This document shows positions 30,153 to 39,676 of a stretch of DNA of 64,000 bases, piece after piece (positions within the stretch are counted from its first letter, which is position 1; each line of letters begins with the position of its first letter). The translations under genes and the position numbers were made by a program. The stretch lies in NCBI GenBank assembly GCA_028278555.1, contig JANQEA010000011.1, positions 1 to 64,000 of the forward strand, read 5' to 3'. The notes beneath the pieces were generated by a model that saw only the letters and a list, made by a program, of their open reading frames with translations, was not told the origin of the DNA and ran no database searches. The stretch comes from Candidatus Bipolaricaulota bacterium. GTDB taxonomy: Bacteria > Bipolaricaulota > Bipolaricaulia > UBA7950 > UBA9294.

Positions 30153-31025
30153 ATGATCAAGGAGATCAGGGCGAAGACGCTCGTTTCGCGGGTGAAGGGG
30201 ATCGACACGTACTTCGGCCTCGACTACGGGATGAACCTGTATCGAGGCTGCCAACATCGGTGCATCTACTGCGATTCACGGAGCGAGTGCTACGGGATCG
30301 AGAACTTCGATGGGGACGTTCTGGTGAAGGTGAACGCGGTCGACCTCCTTCGTAGCGAGCTTCCACGGAAGCGAAAGAGAGGGATCATCGGGACCGGGTC
30401 GATGAACGATCCGTACATGCCGCTCGAGGAGAAGTTCGGGCTGACTCGGCGGGCGCTCGAGGTGATCGCCGAGCAGGGGTTCGGCGTCCACGTCCTGACG
30501 AAGAGCGACCTGGTTCTGCGCGACGTGCCGATCTTGAAGCGGATCGGGCGTGTCGCTGCAGCGGTCTCGATGACGATCACCACGATCGACGACGAGCTGG
30601 CGAAGATCGTCGAGCCAGGCTCGCCTCCGTCCTCGGCCCGATTCCGCGCCCTCGAAGCGCTCGCCGAGCAGGGGATCGAGACCCGGATCGCGCTCATGCC
30701 GACGCTCCCGTTTATCGAAGACGATTGGGCCAACGTCTCGGCGATCGTCGATCGTGCCCACGAATGTGGCGTGAAGGCGATCATCCCGTGGTTCGGGATG
30801 AGCATGCGCGATCGACAGCGGGCCTACTTCTACCGCCGGCTCGACAAGCACTTTCCCGGTCTTCGCGCGACCTACGAGAAGACGTACGGGCACGACTACA
30901 TGTGCCCGTCTCCGAACGCGAAGGAGCTGTTCGATCGATTCGCGGAGCGCTGTGCGTCCTACGAAATCACGATCGCGGTCCGGCCGCACCTGGCGCCGAC
31001 CGCCGAGCAGCTTCCGCTCGTATGA
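30153..31025 (+). CDS. Radical SAM protein, spore-photoproduct-lyase-like subfamily
   Basis: A 290-residue enzyme with the 4Fe-4S/SAM motif C-x3-C-x2-C in GCQHRCIYCDSRSECYG (about residues 32-48), then IIGTGSMNDPYMPLEEKFGLTRR, VHVLTKSDLVLRD and VSMTITTIDDELA. These segments are typical of the Rv2578c/SPL-B-like group, which is widespread and of uncertain reaction. It is not a true spore photoproduct lyase, and there is no sporulation context. TAGGAT (30141-30146) lies six bases before the ATG, again suggesting a leaderless mRNA, though its -35 is weak. Confidence 0.88.
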   Translation: MIKEIRAKTLVSRVKGIDTYFGLDYGMNLYRGCQHRCIYCDSRSECYGIENFDGDVLVKVNAVDLLRSELPRKRKRGIIGTGSMNDPYMPLEEKFGLTRRALEVIAEQGFGVHVLTKSDLVLRDVPILKRIGRVAAAVSMTITTIDDELAKIVEPGSPPSSARFRALEALAEQGIETRIALMPTLPFIEDDWANVSAIVDRAHECGVKAIIPWFGMSMRDRQRAYFYRRLDKHFPGLRATYEKTYGHDYMCPSPNAKELFDRFAERCASYEITIAVRPHLAPTAEQLPLV

Positions 31026-31044
31026 GGAGCCCCTTCTCGAAGTG

Positions 31045-31839
31045 CTACACCTCAGCAGCGAGCGCCTTCTCGATCGCCGCGCGGATCCCGTCCTTCGGCG
31101 CCTCGTACCCCCAGCCGATCTCCGTGCCGTTGACGTAGATTGCGCGGGGGATCTGGTACCGGAGGAGCGTCGCGCGATCCTCGGCGTTGAACTCGCGGAG
31201 GATCACGCGATCGCCGAACTCGGCGCAGACCTCGCGGACGCGTTGTGCTTCAATCCCGCTCGTCTGACAGAACCCGTTCCAGAACAGGTCGACTGCGACT
31301 TTCCCCTCGACCGGCTCGAAGACGAAGTGTGGCTGCAGGAAGTGGGGAGGCGTTGCGCTATCGTGGAACGCCTTCCACAGAAGGGTCTCCACGCCGCGTT
31401 CGTCGACGGACCGATAGCCGAGCCGCTCGAAGTACGCCGCCGGCATGAACCATTCCGCGCCGGGGATGTCCCGATAGGCGGTGATCGTAATCCCGGCATG
31501 TCCTGCTTCCTGTGCATCGCGCTCGATCGCCTCGATCAGCGATCGTCCGGCACCGTGACGGCCGCGTTCGTTGGTCACATACAGACAGGGGATGACGAAC
31601 AGATCCTGACCGAGTGGTCCCCATGACGCCTCATCGATCGGAAGACCATAGGCGAAGCCGACGTGTCTTCCGTCGATCCGCGCGACCTTGAACAATCCGC
31701 CACGTGTCGAGAGATCCTGGAACAGCTCGCGTCGCCTCGCGGCACAGGCGTCGATCTCCTTCGACTCGCCGACGTGCGAGCAGGTCGAGACGAAGTACTC
31801 GTCCTCGGGCTGCATGTCGCGGATCTCCAGCTTGGGCAT
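31045..31839 (-). CDS. GNAT acetyltransferase with C-terminal YoaP-like thioredoxin-fold domain
   Basis: A 264-residue protein. Residues 1-165 are a GNAT N-acetyltransferase: LFVIPCLYVTNERGRHGAGRS gives the acetyl-CoA loop, and AAYFERLGYRSV the C-terminal part. Residues 175-264 (VDLFWNGFCQTSGIEAQRV ... IPRAIYVNGTEIGWGYEAP) match the YoaP-like extension, with a thioredoxin-like beta pattern and one Cys (FC-x-TSG) instead of CxxC. The substrate is unknown. A TAGAAT -10 and SD GGAGG precede the ATG. Confidence 0.82.
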   Translation of the reverse strand: MPKLEIRDMQPEDEYFVSTCSHVGESKEIDACAARRRELFQDLSTRGGLFKVARIDGRHVGFAYGLPIDEASWGPLGQDLFVIPCLYVTNERGRHGAGRSLIEAIERDAQEAGHAGITITAYRDIPGAEWFMPAAYFERLGYRSVDERGVETLLWKAFHDSATPPHFLQPHFVFEPVEGKVAVDLFWNGFCQTSGIEAQRVREVCAEFGDRVILREFNAEDRATLLRYQIPRAIYVNGTEIGWGYEAPKDGIRAAIEKALAAEV

Positions 31840-31957
31840 GGCGGCCTCCGGATTGCCATTCTAGGTCGGACGGGCAACCGAGTGAACCGCGGCGCGCCTT
31901 TCCGCAACGTGGGCGATCGACTACTCTGTGTCGGAATCGATTCCGAGGGAGGCAGCT

Positions 31958-32668
31958 ATGAAGAGGATTCTCGCATGTGTCGCAATCGTTCTGATGGCGG
32001 GGGTGGCCGTATTCGGCCAGTTCCACTACGGGTTCTACTACGATCTGTCCGGGGGGCGCGATCTCGAGATCAATCTGATGAACACGATGCCGTGGGAGAA
32101 CGGCGTGACGATCGAAGTGCACGATGCCTTCGGAAACCTGATCTGGGAGTCGTACGGCCCGATCCCCGGCCATTCGACCGTCTACGTGCGACTCGGCAAC
32201 GACATTCCGGCCGGCGCCACCCACTGGGGTGTGGTCACGGTCGACAGCACCGATCGGGTGGTCATCGGACTCGAGTACTTCGCCGATGAGGCGTTGGTCT
32301 CCGTCGACACGATCTACAACGAGATTCCGATTGTCGAAGCGGGCGAGTCTTACTGGATCGGCTCCTACTACAGCCAGGTGGTCGATGTGGACACGGCGTT
32401 CGTGGTGATGAATCCGTGGCCGTCCGACTCATTGTGCACCGTCTCCGCTTACAACGCGAATGGGGTTCCGGTCTACACCCGCGACTTCTGGCTCGCCCCC
32501 TACGAGTCCGAATTCGTTGCGCTCGGACAGGAGATCGGCTCCGGAAGCCTGTTGTACGGCCTACTCGATGTCCGACTGGAAGGCCAGCTCGTCGTCCTTG
32601 CGATCGAGTATCACGGACGGGGTTGCAGCGGTCTCGAGATCGACAACATCACCGAGTTCTACTTCTAA
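31958..32668 (+). CDS. Secreted beta-rich protein of unknown function
   Basis: A 236-residue protein with a clear signal peptide (MKRILACVAIVLMAGVAVFG). The mature part is rich in Tyr, aromatic and beta-forming residues in two similar halves: YDLSGGRDLEINLMNTMPW and later VDTAFVVMNPWPSDSLCTVS. This suggests a duplicated beta-sandwich. Several proteins with this look are found as surface or sensory-like exoproteins; I do not recognise a family. The ATG at 31958 has SD GGGAGG; the frame upstream to 31928 has none. Confidence 0.8.
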   Translation: MKRILACVAIVLMAGVAVFGQFHYGFYYDLSGGRDLEINLMNTMPWENGVTIEVHDAFGNLIWESYGPIPGHSTVYVRLGNDIPAGATHWGVVTVDSTDRVVIGLEYFADEALVSVDTIYNEIPIVEAGESYWIGSYYSQVVDVDTAFVVMNPWPSDSLCTVSAYNANGVPVYTRDFWLAPYESEFVALGQEIGSGSLLYGLLDVRLEGQLVVLAIEYHGRGCSGLEIDNITEFYF

Positions 32669-32770
32669 CCAGTGGCGGTGGCTGCATGCCGTCTCTTCTT
32701 CCGCCGGCTGTGAAATCGCGTTGTCTGCAGCGACAATCCGGCCATCCACGAATCGCAAAGGGGAAGACGC

Positions 32771-33874
32771 ATGCCGGATCCGAGAGTCGAGGCCGTCGCC
32801 AACGTACTGGTCGAATACTCTGTCGAGGTCAAGCCCGGACAATTCGTCCGGATCAACGCAAACGTCGAGGGGATGCCGCTTGTCGTCGCGGCCTACCGGG
32901 CCGTCCTCGAAGCCGGCGGCAACCCGTGGCTCGACATCGGGATCGAGGAGACCGAGGAGCTGCTTTATGCGTTTGCCAGCGACGAACAACTCGACTACAT
33001 TCCGCCGTTCTTCAAGCACGCGGTGGAGGATTTCGACGTCGACATCACCATCTGGACGGACGCGAACACCAAGCGGCTGAACTCGATCGATCCGGCGAAG
33101 CAGGCACGCCGCGCGAAGGCGAACCATCCGCTGTCGAAGCGGTTCCTCGAGCGGATGGCGAGCAAGGACCTCCGCTGGGTCGGGACCGCGTACCCGACGA
33201 ACGCCAACGCGCAGACGGCGGAGATGTCGCTCCGTGAGTACGAGGAGTTCGTCTACGGCGCCTGCCGGGTTTGCGAGCCGGATCCTGTCGCGATCTGGAA
33301 GGACGTCTCCCGGAAGCAGCAGGTGCTGATCGATTGGCTCTCCGAACGGAAGGAGATCCACGTCCAGGGTGATGAGACCGATCTCCGCCTCTCGTACGCC
33401 GGTCGCACGTGGGAGAACTGCGATGGGCGGGAGAACTTCCCCGACGGTGAGATCTTCACCGGCCCGGTCGAGGAGAGCGTCGAGGGGCAGATCCGCTTCA
33501 GCTACCCGGCTTGCTTCCGCGGTCGTCAGGTCGAAGACGTCCGGCTCTGGTTCGAGAAGGGGAAGGTCGTGAAGGCGACCGCCGGGAAGAACGAAGCCTT
33601 TCTGCTCGAGATGCTCGACATCGACGACGGCGCACGGTTCGTCGGAGAGTTCGCCTTCGGGACGAATCCGGGGATCCAACGATTCACCGGCGACACGCTC
33701 TTCGATGAGAAGATCGGCGGGACGATCCACCTCGCCTTGGGGAAGGGGTTCCTCGAGACCGGGAGTACGAACGATTCGGCGATCCACTGGGACATGGTCT
33801 GCGATTTGAGGGATGGGGGCCGTGTCCTCGTGGATGGCGAAGTCTTCTGCGAGAACGGGGACTTCAAGATCTAG
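32771..33874 (+). CDS. M29-family aminopeptidase (thermophilic aminopeptidase-like)
   Basis: A 367-residue metalloaminopeptidase of family M29 (AmpS/PepS/aminopeptidase T). Recognisable segments: GQFVRINANVEGMPLVVAAY at the N-terminus, DGRENFPDGEIFTGPVEESV in the centre, and the metal-ligand region GEFAFGTNPG, IHLALGKGF and DSAIHWDMVCDL with His and Asp ligands. It has no signal peptide, so it is cytoplasmic peptide trimming. It lies 102 bases after the preceding secreted-protein gene and 61 bases before an S9 peptidase gene, forming a peptidase run. Confidence 0.92.
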   Translation: MPDPRVEAVANVLVEYSVEVKPGQFVRINANVEGMPLVVAAYRAVLEAGGNPWLDIGIEETEELLYAFASDEQLDYIPPFFKHAVEDFDVDITIWTDANTKRLNSIDPAKQARRAKANHPLSKRFLERMASKDLRWVGTAYPTNANAQTAEMSLREYEEFVYGACRVCEPDPVAIWKDVSRKQQVLIDWLSERKEIHVQGDETDLRLSYAGRTWENCDGRENFPDGEIFTGPVEESVEGQIRFSYPACFRGRQVEDVRLWFEKGKVVKATAGKNEAFLLEMLDIDDGARFVGEFAFGTNPGIQRFTGDTLFDEKIGGTIHLALGKGFLETGSTNDSAIHWDMVCDLRDGGRVLVDGEVFCENGDFKI

Positions 33875-33935
33875 TCGACGGAGCGCTCAGCCGACTTGTT
33901 TCGCGAGGTCGCCCGAGCGCCGCGAAGGAGGCACG

Positions 33936-35882
33936 ATGCAACCTGTCCGGATCGAAGACATCCTGTCGTACCGATTCCTCTCCGCGATCGAGATTGCACC
34001 CGACGGCATGCGTGCGGCGTTCGTCGTCAAGCAGGCTGACGCAGAGACGAACGGCTATCGCTCCGATCTCTACTTGGCTGAGCTGGAGACTCAGACTGTG
34101 TCTCGGCTGACGAGCAGTGGGAAGGATGGTCCGTTCGTCTGGGGGCGCGACTCATCGGAACTCTTCTTTCTCTCGAAGCGCGAGGAAGAGGAAGGGACGT
34201 CGTTCGTCTTCAGGATCCGGACCGACGGTGGGGAGGCCGAGTCGATCGCTGTGTTCCCTCACAAGGCCGACGGGTTCCGATGGCTCGATGGGGACCGGTT
34301 CCTCTACGCGGCGCGTGTTTCGATCGTCGATGAACCGGAGCGGGAGGACGCCGAGGACTACGAGGTGATCGACGAGATCCCGTTCTGGATGAACGGCGAG
34401 GGGTTCACCAACCGGCGGAGGAAGCATCTCTTCCTCTTCGATCCGGGAACGGGCGAATCGTCCGATCTTCTCGAGCCAACACTCGAGGTGATGGCGTACG
34501 ATGTCCGCGGCGATCGATGCGCTGTCGTCGCCCGGCGATTCGAGGGGAAGGCGCCGGCGACGCGTGAGCTGTGGATGGTCGACCTCGCAGATGGGGCAGC
34601 GAAGCGAATCCCGATTGGCGAATTCGTCCTCGATGAGATCCTGTTCCTCGACGCGGAGACGCTCGTCGCGACCGGAACCGACATGGTCCCGTTCGGGCTC
34701 GGACAGAATCGTGAGATCCTTTCGATCGACATCGGGACCGGTGAGGTGACCTCGCTGACGCCGAATTGGGATCGCTCGGTCGGCAACTCGATCGCCGCAG
34801 ACTGCCGCCATGGCGGCGGGCCGACGCTCCGCATCGACGGAGACAAGATCTACGTGATGGCGACGGAGCGGACGGTCGGCCATCTGGTCGAGGTCGATCG
34901 AAGCGGCGCGGTTCGAACGATCGTCGAATCCGACGGCTCGATCGATGTCTACGACGTCCGAGACGGAATCGCGCTCAGCATCGGACTCAGACCCGGCGTG
35001 TTGCAGGAGCTGTACCTTCACGACGGAGTGGGCGAGACACGGCTGACGTCGCTGAACGAGGCGATCCTTGCCGATTGTGCGCTGTCGGCGCACGAGCACT
35101 TCACGGTCCCCTCGTCGCGTGGCGACGAGATCGACGCGTGGTTGCTCCGACCGGTCGGCTGCGATGAATCGAGCAAGGTCCCGACGATCCTGACGATCCA
35201 CGGCGGACCTCGCGGCGCATACGGGGAGATCTTCTTCCACCAGATGCAGATGCTCGCCGGCGAGGGCTACGCGATTCTCATCTCCAATCCGCATGGTTCA
35301 TCCGGGCGGGGGAATGCGTTCGCCGATATCCGCGAGCAGTACGGGAAGATCGACTACGAGGATCTGATGGCGGTCGTCGACGGGGCGCTCGAGCGTTTTC
35401 CGTTTCTCGATCCGGATTGGCTCGGTGTGATGGGCGGCTCGTACGGCGGCTACATGACCAACTGGATGATCGGCCACACCGATCGGTTCCGCGCCGCGGT
35501 GTCACAGCGCTCGATTGCCAATTGGATCCACAAGTTCTGTACGACCGACATCGGCTACTACTTCAACGCCGATCAGCTGGGCACCGATCCGTGGGCCGAG
35601 GACGGGACCGAGAAACTCTGGTGGCACTCACCGCTTCGCTACGCGGACCGGGCGAAGACACCGACCCTGTTCATCCACTCCGAGCAGGACTACCGCTGCT
35701 GGCTTCCGGAGGGAATCCAGATGTTTACCGCGCTCAAGTACCACGGCGTCGAAACCCGCCTGGTCATGTTCCGCGACGAGAATCACGAACTGTCGCGTAG
35801 CGGCAAACCGAAGCACCGGATCCGGCGGCTCGAGGAGATCGTCGCCTGGTTCGACCGATACCTGAAGGAGAGCACGGGATAG
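33936..35882 (+). CDS. S9-family (acylaminoacyl-peptidase-like) serine peptidase
   Basis: A 648-residue prolyl-oligopeptidase-clan enzyme. The N-terminal ~380 residues form a beta-propeller (WGRDSSELFFLSKR-type blades). The C-terminal alpha/beta-hydrolase domain has LTIHGGPRGAYGE (oxyanion side), nucleophile Ser in GVMGGSYGGYMTNWMIG, Asp in LFIHSEQDYRCW, and His in FRDENHELSRSG. The S9C subfamily removes blocked N-terminal residues or trims peptides in the cytoplasm. SD GAAGGAGG before ATG 33936; the frame upstream to 33813 lacks support. Confidence 0.93.
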   Translation: MQPVRIEDILSYRFLSAIEIAPDGMRAAFVVKQADAETNGYRSDLYLAELETQTVSRLTSSGKDGPFVWGRDSSELFFLSKREEEEGTSFVFRIRTDGGEAESIAVFPHKADGFRWLDGDRFLYAARVSIVDEPEREDAEDYEVIDEIPFWMNGEGFTNRRRKHLFLFDPGTGESSDLLEPTLEVMAYDVRGDRCAVVARRFEGKAPATRELWMVDLADGAAKRIPIGEFVLDEILFLDAETLVATGTDMVPFGLGQNREILSIDIGTGEVTSLTPNWDRSVGNSIAADCRHGGGPTLRIDGDKIYVMATERTVGHLVEVDRSGAVRTIVESDGSIDVYDVRDGIALSIGLRPGVLQELYLHDGVGETRLTSLNEAILADCALSAHEHFTVPSSRGDEIDAWLLRPVGCDESSKVPTILTIHGGPRGAYGEIFFHQMQMLAGEGYAILISNPHGSSGRGNAFADIREQYGKIDYEDLMAVVDGALERFPFLDPDWLGVMGGSYGGYMTNWMIGHTDRFRAAVSQRSIANWIHKFCTTDIGYYFNADQLGTDPWAEDGTEKLWWHSPLRYADRAKTPTLFIHSEQDYRCWLPEGIQMFTALKYHGVETRLVMFRDENHELSRSGKPKHRIRRLEEIVAWFDRYLKESTG

Positions 35883-35912
35883 CTCACGCAGTTTGCCGCG
35901 CTGGGACCTGCT

Positions 35913-37505
35913 CTACTCGGCGGTCTCCTCGGCATCGGGCGTCTCGTCTTGCCCCTCGGCGAGCTGGGCTTCCAAGTCGTCGATCTTCGACTGGATGCTC
36001 GGATCGTCCGGGATCGCCTCGGCAGCCAACCGGTATTCGGCGAGAGCCCGCACGAGGTAGTCTGCGATCTGTACTTCGAGGTCCGCGATCTTGACTGCTC
36101 GGTCCACTCCCTCGCCGGCTTCGGCTTCGAGGACGGAGAGCTCCGACCGGAGATCGTACATCTTCGTCTCGTAGAGCGTGCCGATGATGTAGGGGAGGTA
36201 CGGCTCGTCGGCGGACCCTTCATCCCGGACCTGTTCGAACGCCGCGATCCCCTCGTCGACGCTCTTCTGCTGCTCCCACATCGCGCGGACGAGTGGCGGG
36301 AGGATCTCGAACTCGGCCGCGTCGTAGACTTCGTCGAACCAGGTCTGCATCCGAGCGTTGAGGGTCTCCTCTTCGAGATCGGCGCGGACTTGATCGCCCA
36401 CGTCGTCGAGTGTCGGTTCGTAGGCCGCCTGCCGGTCGGTGAGCTGGATGATGTGGAGGCCGTACTGCGTTACGACGATGTCGCTGATCTCGCCGATCGA
36501 GAGTGCGAAGGCCGCCTCTTCGAACGGCGCGACCATCGCTCCGCGGCCGAACCAGCCGAGCTCGCCTCCGCGAGGGCCGCTCGGTCCGGTCGAGTGCTCG
36601 ATAGCCATCTCGGCGAAGTCGGCACCGGACGTCAGCTCACCGCGAATGCGCTCCGCCAGGGCCCGGATGTCATTGAGGATTCGATCCTTGACCGCCTCGA
36701 GTTCGGGCGGATCCTCCTCCGATCCGTAGTCGGCCAGGTTCTCGTCGAGGAACGCTTGGAGGTCGGCGTCGGTCGTCCCGAACAGGATGTGCGAAGCTTG
36801 AATCTGCTCCTCGGTTGCGTAATCGGCCTTGTTCACTTCGAAGTGAGCGGCGAGGTCCTCGTCGGTCAGATCGATCGGGCCGGCGACCGCGGCGCGGACC
36901 GCGTCGAGCGTTAACTGCCATTCGACCGTGTCCAGACCAGTCTGCTTGAAGGCCTCGAACGACGAGCCCTGCTCGTCGAGGTAGGCGAGGAAGTCCTCCT
37001 CGGTCCAGCCCTGAGCCTCAAGGAACTCGGCGTACTGCGATTCGTAGTCGGCCTGGATCGCCTCGGCGCTTGGCTGGAGGCCTCTCCGTTCCGCTTCCTC
37101 CTCGACGAGGGCGGCGGCGAGAACCCGCCGGATCGCCTCGGCCTCGAGTGAGAGCTGGAAGAGCCTTCCCTCACCGCCGGCGAGGAGCGCCTCGACGCTC
37201 AGCCCGAACTGGGCGTACATCTGCAGATACTGGTTGAGGAGCGTCACCTTGGCATTCTCGAAGTCGTCTCGATAGGCCGGTCGGCCGTTGGCGTAGGCGA
37301 CGATCTCGCCTCTTGGGAGCACGGATTCCGGTTGCTCAACCGGCTGGCCGGCCGTCTCGACGGGTTCCGCGGGTGTTTGCTCCGTGGCGTCTGTCGTCTC
37401 GACGGGTGGTTCCGTCGATTCCGGTTCGGGGCGATCCCCACATCCGGATAGGAGCAGTCCGAGTGCCAGCAGGGCGACCAACAACATCAACGAGCGAATC
37501 CGCAT
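35913..37505 (-). CDS. SurA/PrsA-like peptidyl-prolyl isomerase lipoprotein
   Basis: A 530-residue lipoprotein (signal LMLLVALLALGLLL, lipobox LSGC) followed by a Pro/Glu/Thr-rich linker. A SurA_N-like helical chaperone region lies at about 65-240. A parvulin (PpiC rotamase) domain follows at about 240-370: IQASHILFGTT, ELGWFGRGAMVAPFEEAAFAL, IVVTQYGLHIIQL. The C-terminal 150 residues form a helical, acidic region like a TPR or coiled coil, beyond the usual PrsA end. Its likely role is folding exported proteins outside the membrane, fitting the many secreted peptidases nearby. SD AAGGAGG. The longer frame to 37997 is a shadow of the M20 gene. Confidence 0.9.
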   Translation of the reverse strand: MRIRSLMLLVALLALGLLLSGCGDRPEPESTEPPVETTDATEQTPAEPVETAGQPVEQPESVLPRGEIVAYANGRPAYRDDFENAKVTLLNQYLQMYAQFGLSVEALLAGGEGRLFQLSLEAEAIRRVLAAALVEEEAERRGLQPSAEAIQADYESQYAEFLEAQGWTEEDFLAYLDEQGSSFEAFKQTGLDTVEWQLTLDAVRAAVAGPIDLTDEDLAAHFEVNKADYATEEQIQASHILFGTTDADLQAFLDENLADYGSEEDPPELEAVKDRILNDIRALAERIRGELTSGADFAEMAIEHSTGPSGPRGGELGWFGRGAMVAPFEEAAFALSIGEISDIVVTQYGLHIIQLTDRQAAYEPTLDDVGDQVRADLEEETLNARMQTWFDEVYDAAEFEILPPLVRAMWEQQKSVDEGIAAFEQVRDEGSADEPYLPYIIGTLYETKMYDLRSELSVLEAEAGEGVDRAVKIADLEVQIADYLVRALAEYRLAAEAIPDDPSIQSKIDDLEAQLAEGQDETPDAEETAE

Positions 37506-37573
37506 GAGCGCCTCCTTGGGTCGGTTCAGTTTACGAGTTCGCCCGGCGGGCAACCAGTTGGCGTTCGCTGGAG

Positions 37574-38947
37574 CTACGCGGTGTTCGGCTTCTTCATCGA
37601 TCCGAGGTGTGCGAGGATCGATGCGCCGGTCCGAATTCCGTCGAAGAACCGTTCGACCTCGAGGTTCTCGTTCGGTGCATGGTTCGCCTCGTCCGGATTC
37701 GCGTATGGAACGCCGAACGCGGGAATCCCAAGAATCTTGGTGAAGACGTAGTCCGGGAGACTCCCGCCGAGCGCCGGGACGATCAGCGGATCTTCCCCTT
37801 GCGCCTCGGTGATTCCGCGGCGGATCGGCTCGGCGAACGGTGAATCGAGCGGCGTCTTCGACGGATCCATACCGCCGAGCGGGATGAACTCGATGTCGGG
37901 TGCGTGTCGGCGAACGTGATCGGCGACCTTCGCGAGGATGTCGTCCCGCGACTGGTCGTGAACAAGCCGGATGTCGCACTTGGCGACCGCCTCGCAAGGA
38001 AGGACCGTCTTGCTCCCCTCACCGGCGTAGCCACCGTGAAGCCCGTTGATCGTCAGCGTCGGCCAGACGGCGAGCCGGTCGGCGATCGGGCGGTCGTCGG
38101 GCGCGTCCAGACAGCGAACGCCAAGTGCCGCCATGATTCGGGCGTCGTCGTACGGAAGGCGGTCGAGCGCATCCCGCTCGAGCGGCGTCGGTGACTTCAC
38201 GTCATCGTAGAACCCGGCGATCGTGATCTCCCCTTGCGCGTTCTTCATCGTGCCCAGACAGTGAACGAGTCTCCATAGAGGATTCGGCGCGACCCCTCCC
38301 CAGTTGCCCGAATGCAGGTCGGTCCGTGCGCCACGAGCGCGGAGCTCGAACAGGGCGACCCCGCGGACGCCGAAGACAAGACAGGAGCGGCCGCTCTCGT
38401 TGACCGGACCGTCGGAGGTGATGACGAGATCGGCATCGAGACGATCTCGGTGCTCCTCAACGAACGGGGCGAGTCGCGGGCTTCCGATCTCTTCTTCCCC
38501 CTCGAGAAGGACGAGAACGTTGCATGGCAGCTCGCCGAGGGAAGCGAGCAGAGCTTCGATTGCGAGGAGGTTGGCGAAATGCTGCCCCTTGTTGTCGCCG
38601 ACGCCGCGAGCGTAGATCCGGCCATTGCGGACCGTCGGCTCGAACGGCGGCGAGATCCAATCATCGAGCGGATCGGGCGGCTGGACATCGTAGTGCCCAT
38701 AGAGGAGGACCGTCGGCCGGCTCGGCCGATCCGATCGGCGCGCCAGGACGACCGGCCAACCGGCGGTCGGGAGGATCTCCGTCTCGAGACCGATCCCGCG
38801 GATCACGCCGGCGATGTGCTCCGCCGTCTCGACGATCCCCTCGCCGTGCGCGCTAATGCTCGGGAGCCTCAGGTAGTCGAACAGACGATCGAGGTACGTC
38901 TCGCGGTTCCGTTCGATCCAGGTGAAGGCAGTATCTAGGAGGGGCAT
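37574..38947 (-). CDS. M20-family dipeptidase/carboxypeptidase
   Basis: A 457-residue dizinc peptidase (CNDP/DapE clan). Metal ligands are seen in VLLYGHYDVQPPDP (His), RGVGDNKGQ (Asp) and LLEGEEEIGSPRL (catalytic and ligand Glu), with ITSDGP and a final HAPNENL His. A lid/dimerisation domain is inserted at about 190-330. The nearest characterised relatives are cytosolic dipeptidases such as those acting on Xaa-His dipeptides; the substrate is unknown. The start at 38947 has a perfect GGAGG. An ATG at 38959 lies inside that SD, and 39061 is less likely. Confidence 0.92.
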   Translation of the reverse strand: MPLLDTAFTWIERNRETYLDRLFDYLRLPSISAHGEGIVETAEHIAGVIRGIGLETEILPTAGWPVVLARRSDRPSRPTVLLYGHYDVQPPDPLDDWISPPFEPTVRNGRIYARGVGDNKGQHFANLLAIEALLASLGELPCNVLVLLEGEEEIGSPRLAPFVEEHRDRLDADLVITSDGPVNESGRSCLVFGVRGVALFELRARGARTDLHSGNWGGVAPNPLWRLVHCLGTMKNAQGEITIAGFYDDVKSPTPLERDALDRLPYDDARIMAALGVRCLDAPDDRPIADRLAVWPTLTINGLHGGYAGEGSKTVLPCEAVAKCDIRLVHDQSRDDILAKVADHVRRHAPDIEFIPLGGMDPSKTPLDSPFAEPIRRGITEAQGEDPLIVPALGGSLPDYVFTKILGIPAFGVPYANPDEANHAPNENLEVERFFDGIRTGASILAHLGSMKKPNTA

Positions 38948-39041
38948 GACGGCCTCCATGGGCAAGATGTCCTGCTGATTCTCTGGGATGGGATTCCTGT
39001 TCGCAACGATCCCACGCATTGCGATCCTCCGAAGATGCCGG

Positions 39042-39070
39042 TTGACATGTGTCGAGCCCACCCACAGAAT
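39042..39070 (+). promoter_or_regulatory. Promoter of the 39108 lipoprotein gene
   Basis: TTGACA (39042-39047), a 17-base spacer and CAGAAT (39065-39070), 37 bases before the ATG. Confidence 0.55.
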
Positions 39071-39107
39071 TCCTGCCTGTACTTATTTCCTGTAGAACGG
39101 AGGCAGA

Positions 39108-39557
39108 ATGCGGATTCGTTGTCTGATGCCATTCCTTCTCATTTGCCTACTCGCTCATGGGTGTTCCGAAACGGAGGGTCAAAACCCTGAGTGGCTCGTG
39201 AGCGGAAGACACACGCTATTTGGCGTTGCATCCGACGAAGTCCCCCACGGCGTTTACATGCCTGATGAGGTGTGGGATGAGGCTGCAGAAGAAGTCCGAT
39301 TCGACGAGGAGAACTTCCCCGATTGGGCTCGTGACCGATACGCAGCATGCGTCTATTGGAAGGGGGAATACACACGGCGAGAGATCAATCACGAGCGAAG
39401 ACCGGGGGAGCCGGTGCAGTGGGAGCTCCAAGGATCGGCGCGAGGGTGGGTGCTGGTTGGGGAGGTTGCGCCGTACATCCTCCAGCTCACGATCGTGGAT
39501 AACGAGCAGGAGATCGTTGTGGTGGATGCGTGGGATCCTCCGTCCAGGGCTCCTTAG
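39108..39557 (+). CDS. Small lipoprotein of unknown function
   Basis: A 149-residue protein with a lipoprotein signal (MPFLLICLLAHGC, Cys19). The mature part contains HTLFGVASDEVPHGVYMPDE, an acidic stretch, and VLVGEVAPYILQLTIVDN. I recognise no family. Base composition is somewhat lower in GC than the neighbours at its start. SD GGAGG. The rest of the region up to 39677 shows no second gene. Confidence 0.75.
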   Translation: MRIRCLMPFLLICLLAHGCSETEGQNPEWLVSGRHTLFGVASDEVPHGVYMPDEVWDEAAEEVRFDEENFPDWARDRYAACVYWKGEYTRREINHERRPGEPVQWELQGSARGWVLVGEVAPYILQLTIVDNEQEIVVVDAWDPPSRAP

Positions 39558-39676
39558 GCGAGGCGGACAATAGCGTAGCCATGTCAACGTCGCAATGGGG
39601 TATGGCGAAACGCAGGAAGCGAATCGAGCCTGTGGGAGTTTCACCCGATCGGGTAGTCTTGCGTGGGGGGAGGGTC

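Noticed and set aside
30153..31025. True spore photoproduct lyase
   Set aside because: The cluster motif and segments fit the broader SPL-like radical SAM group; no sporulation genes and no SPL-specific Cys seen.
35913..37997. N-terminal extension of the PpiC lipoprotein
   Set aside because: Would destroy the lipobox signal at 37505 and overlaps the M20 gene.
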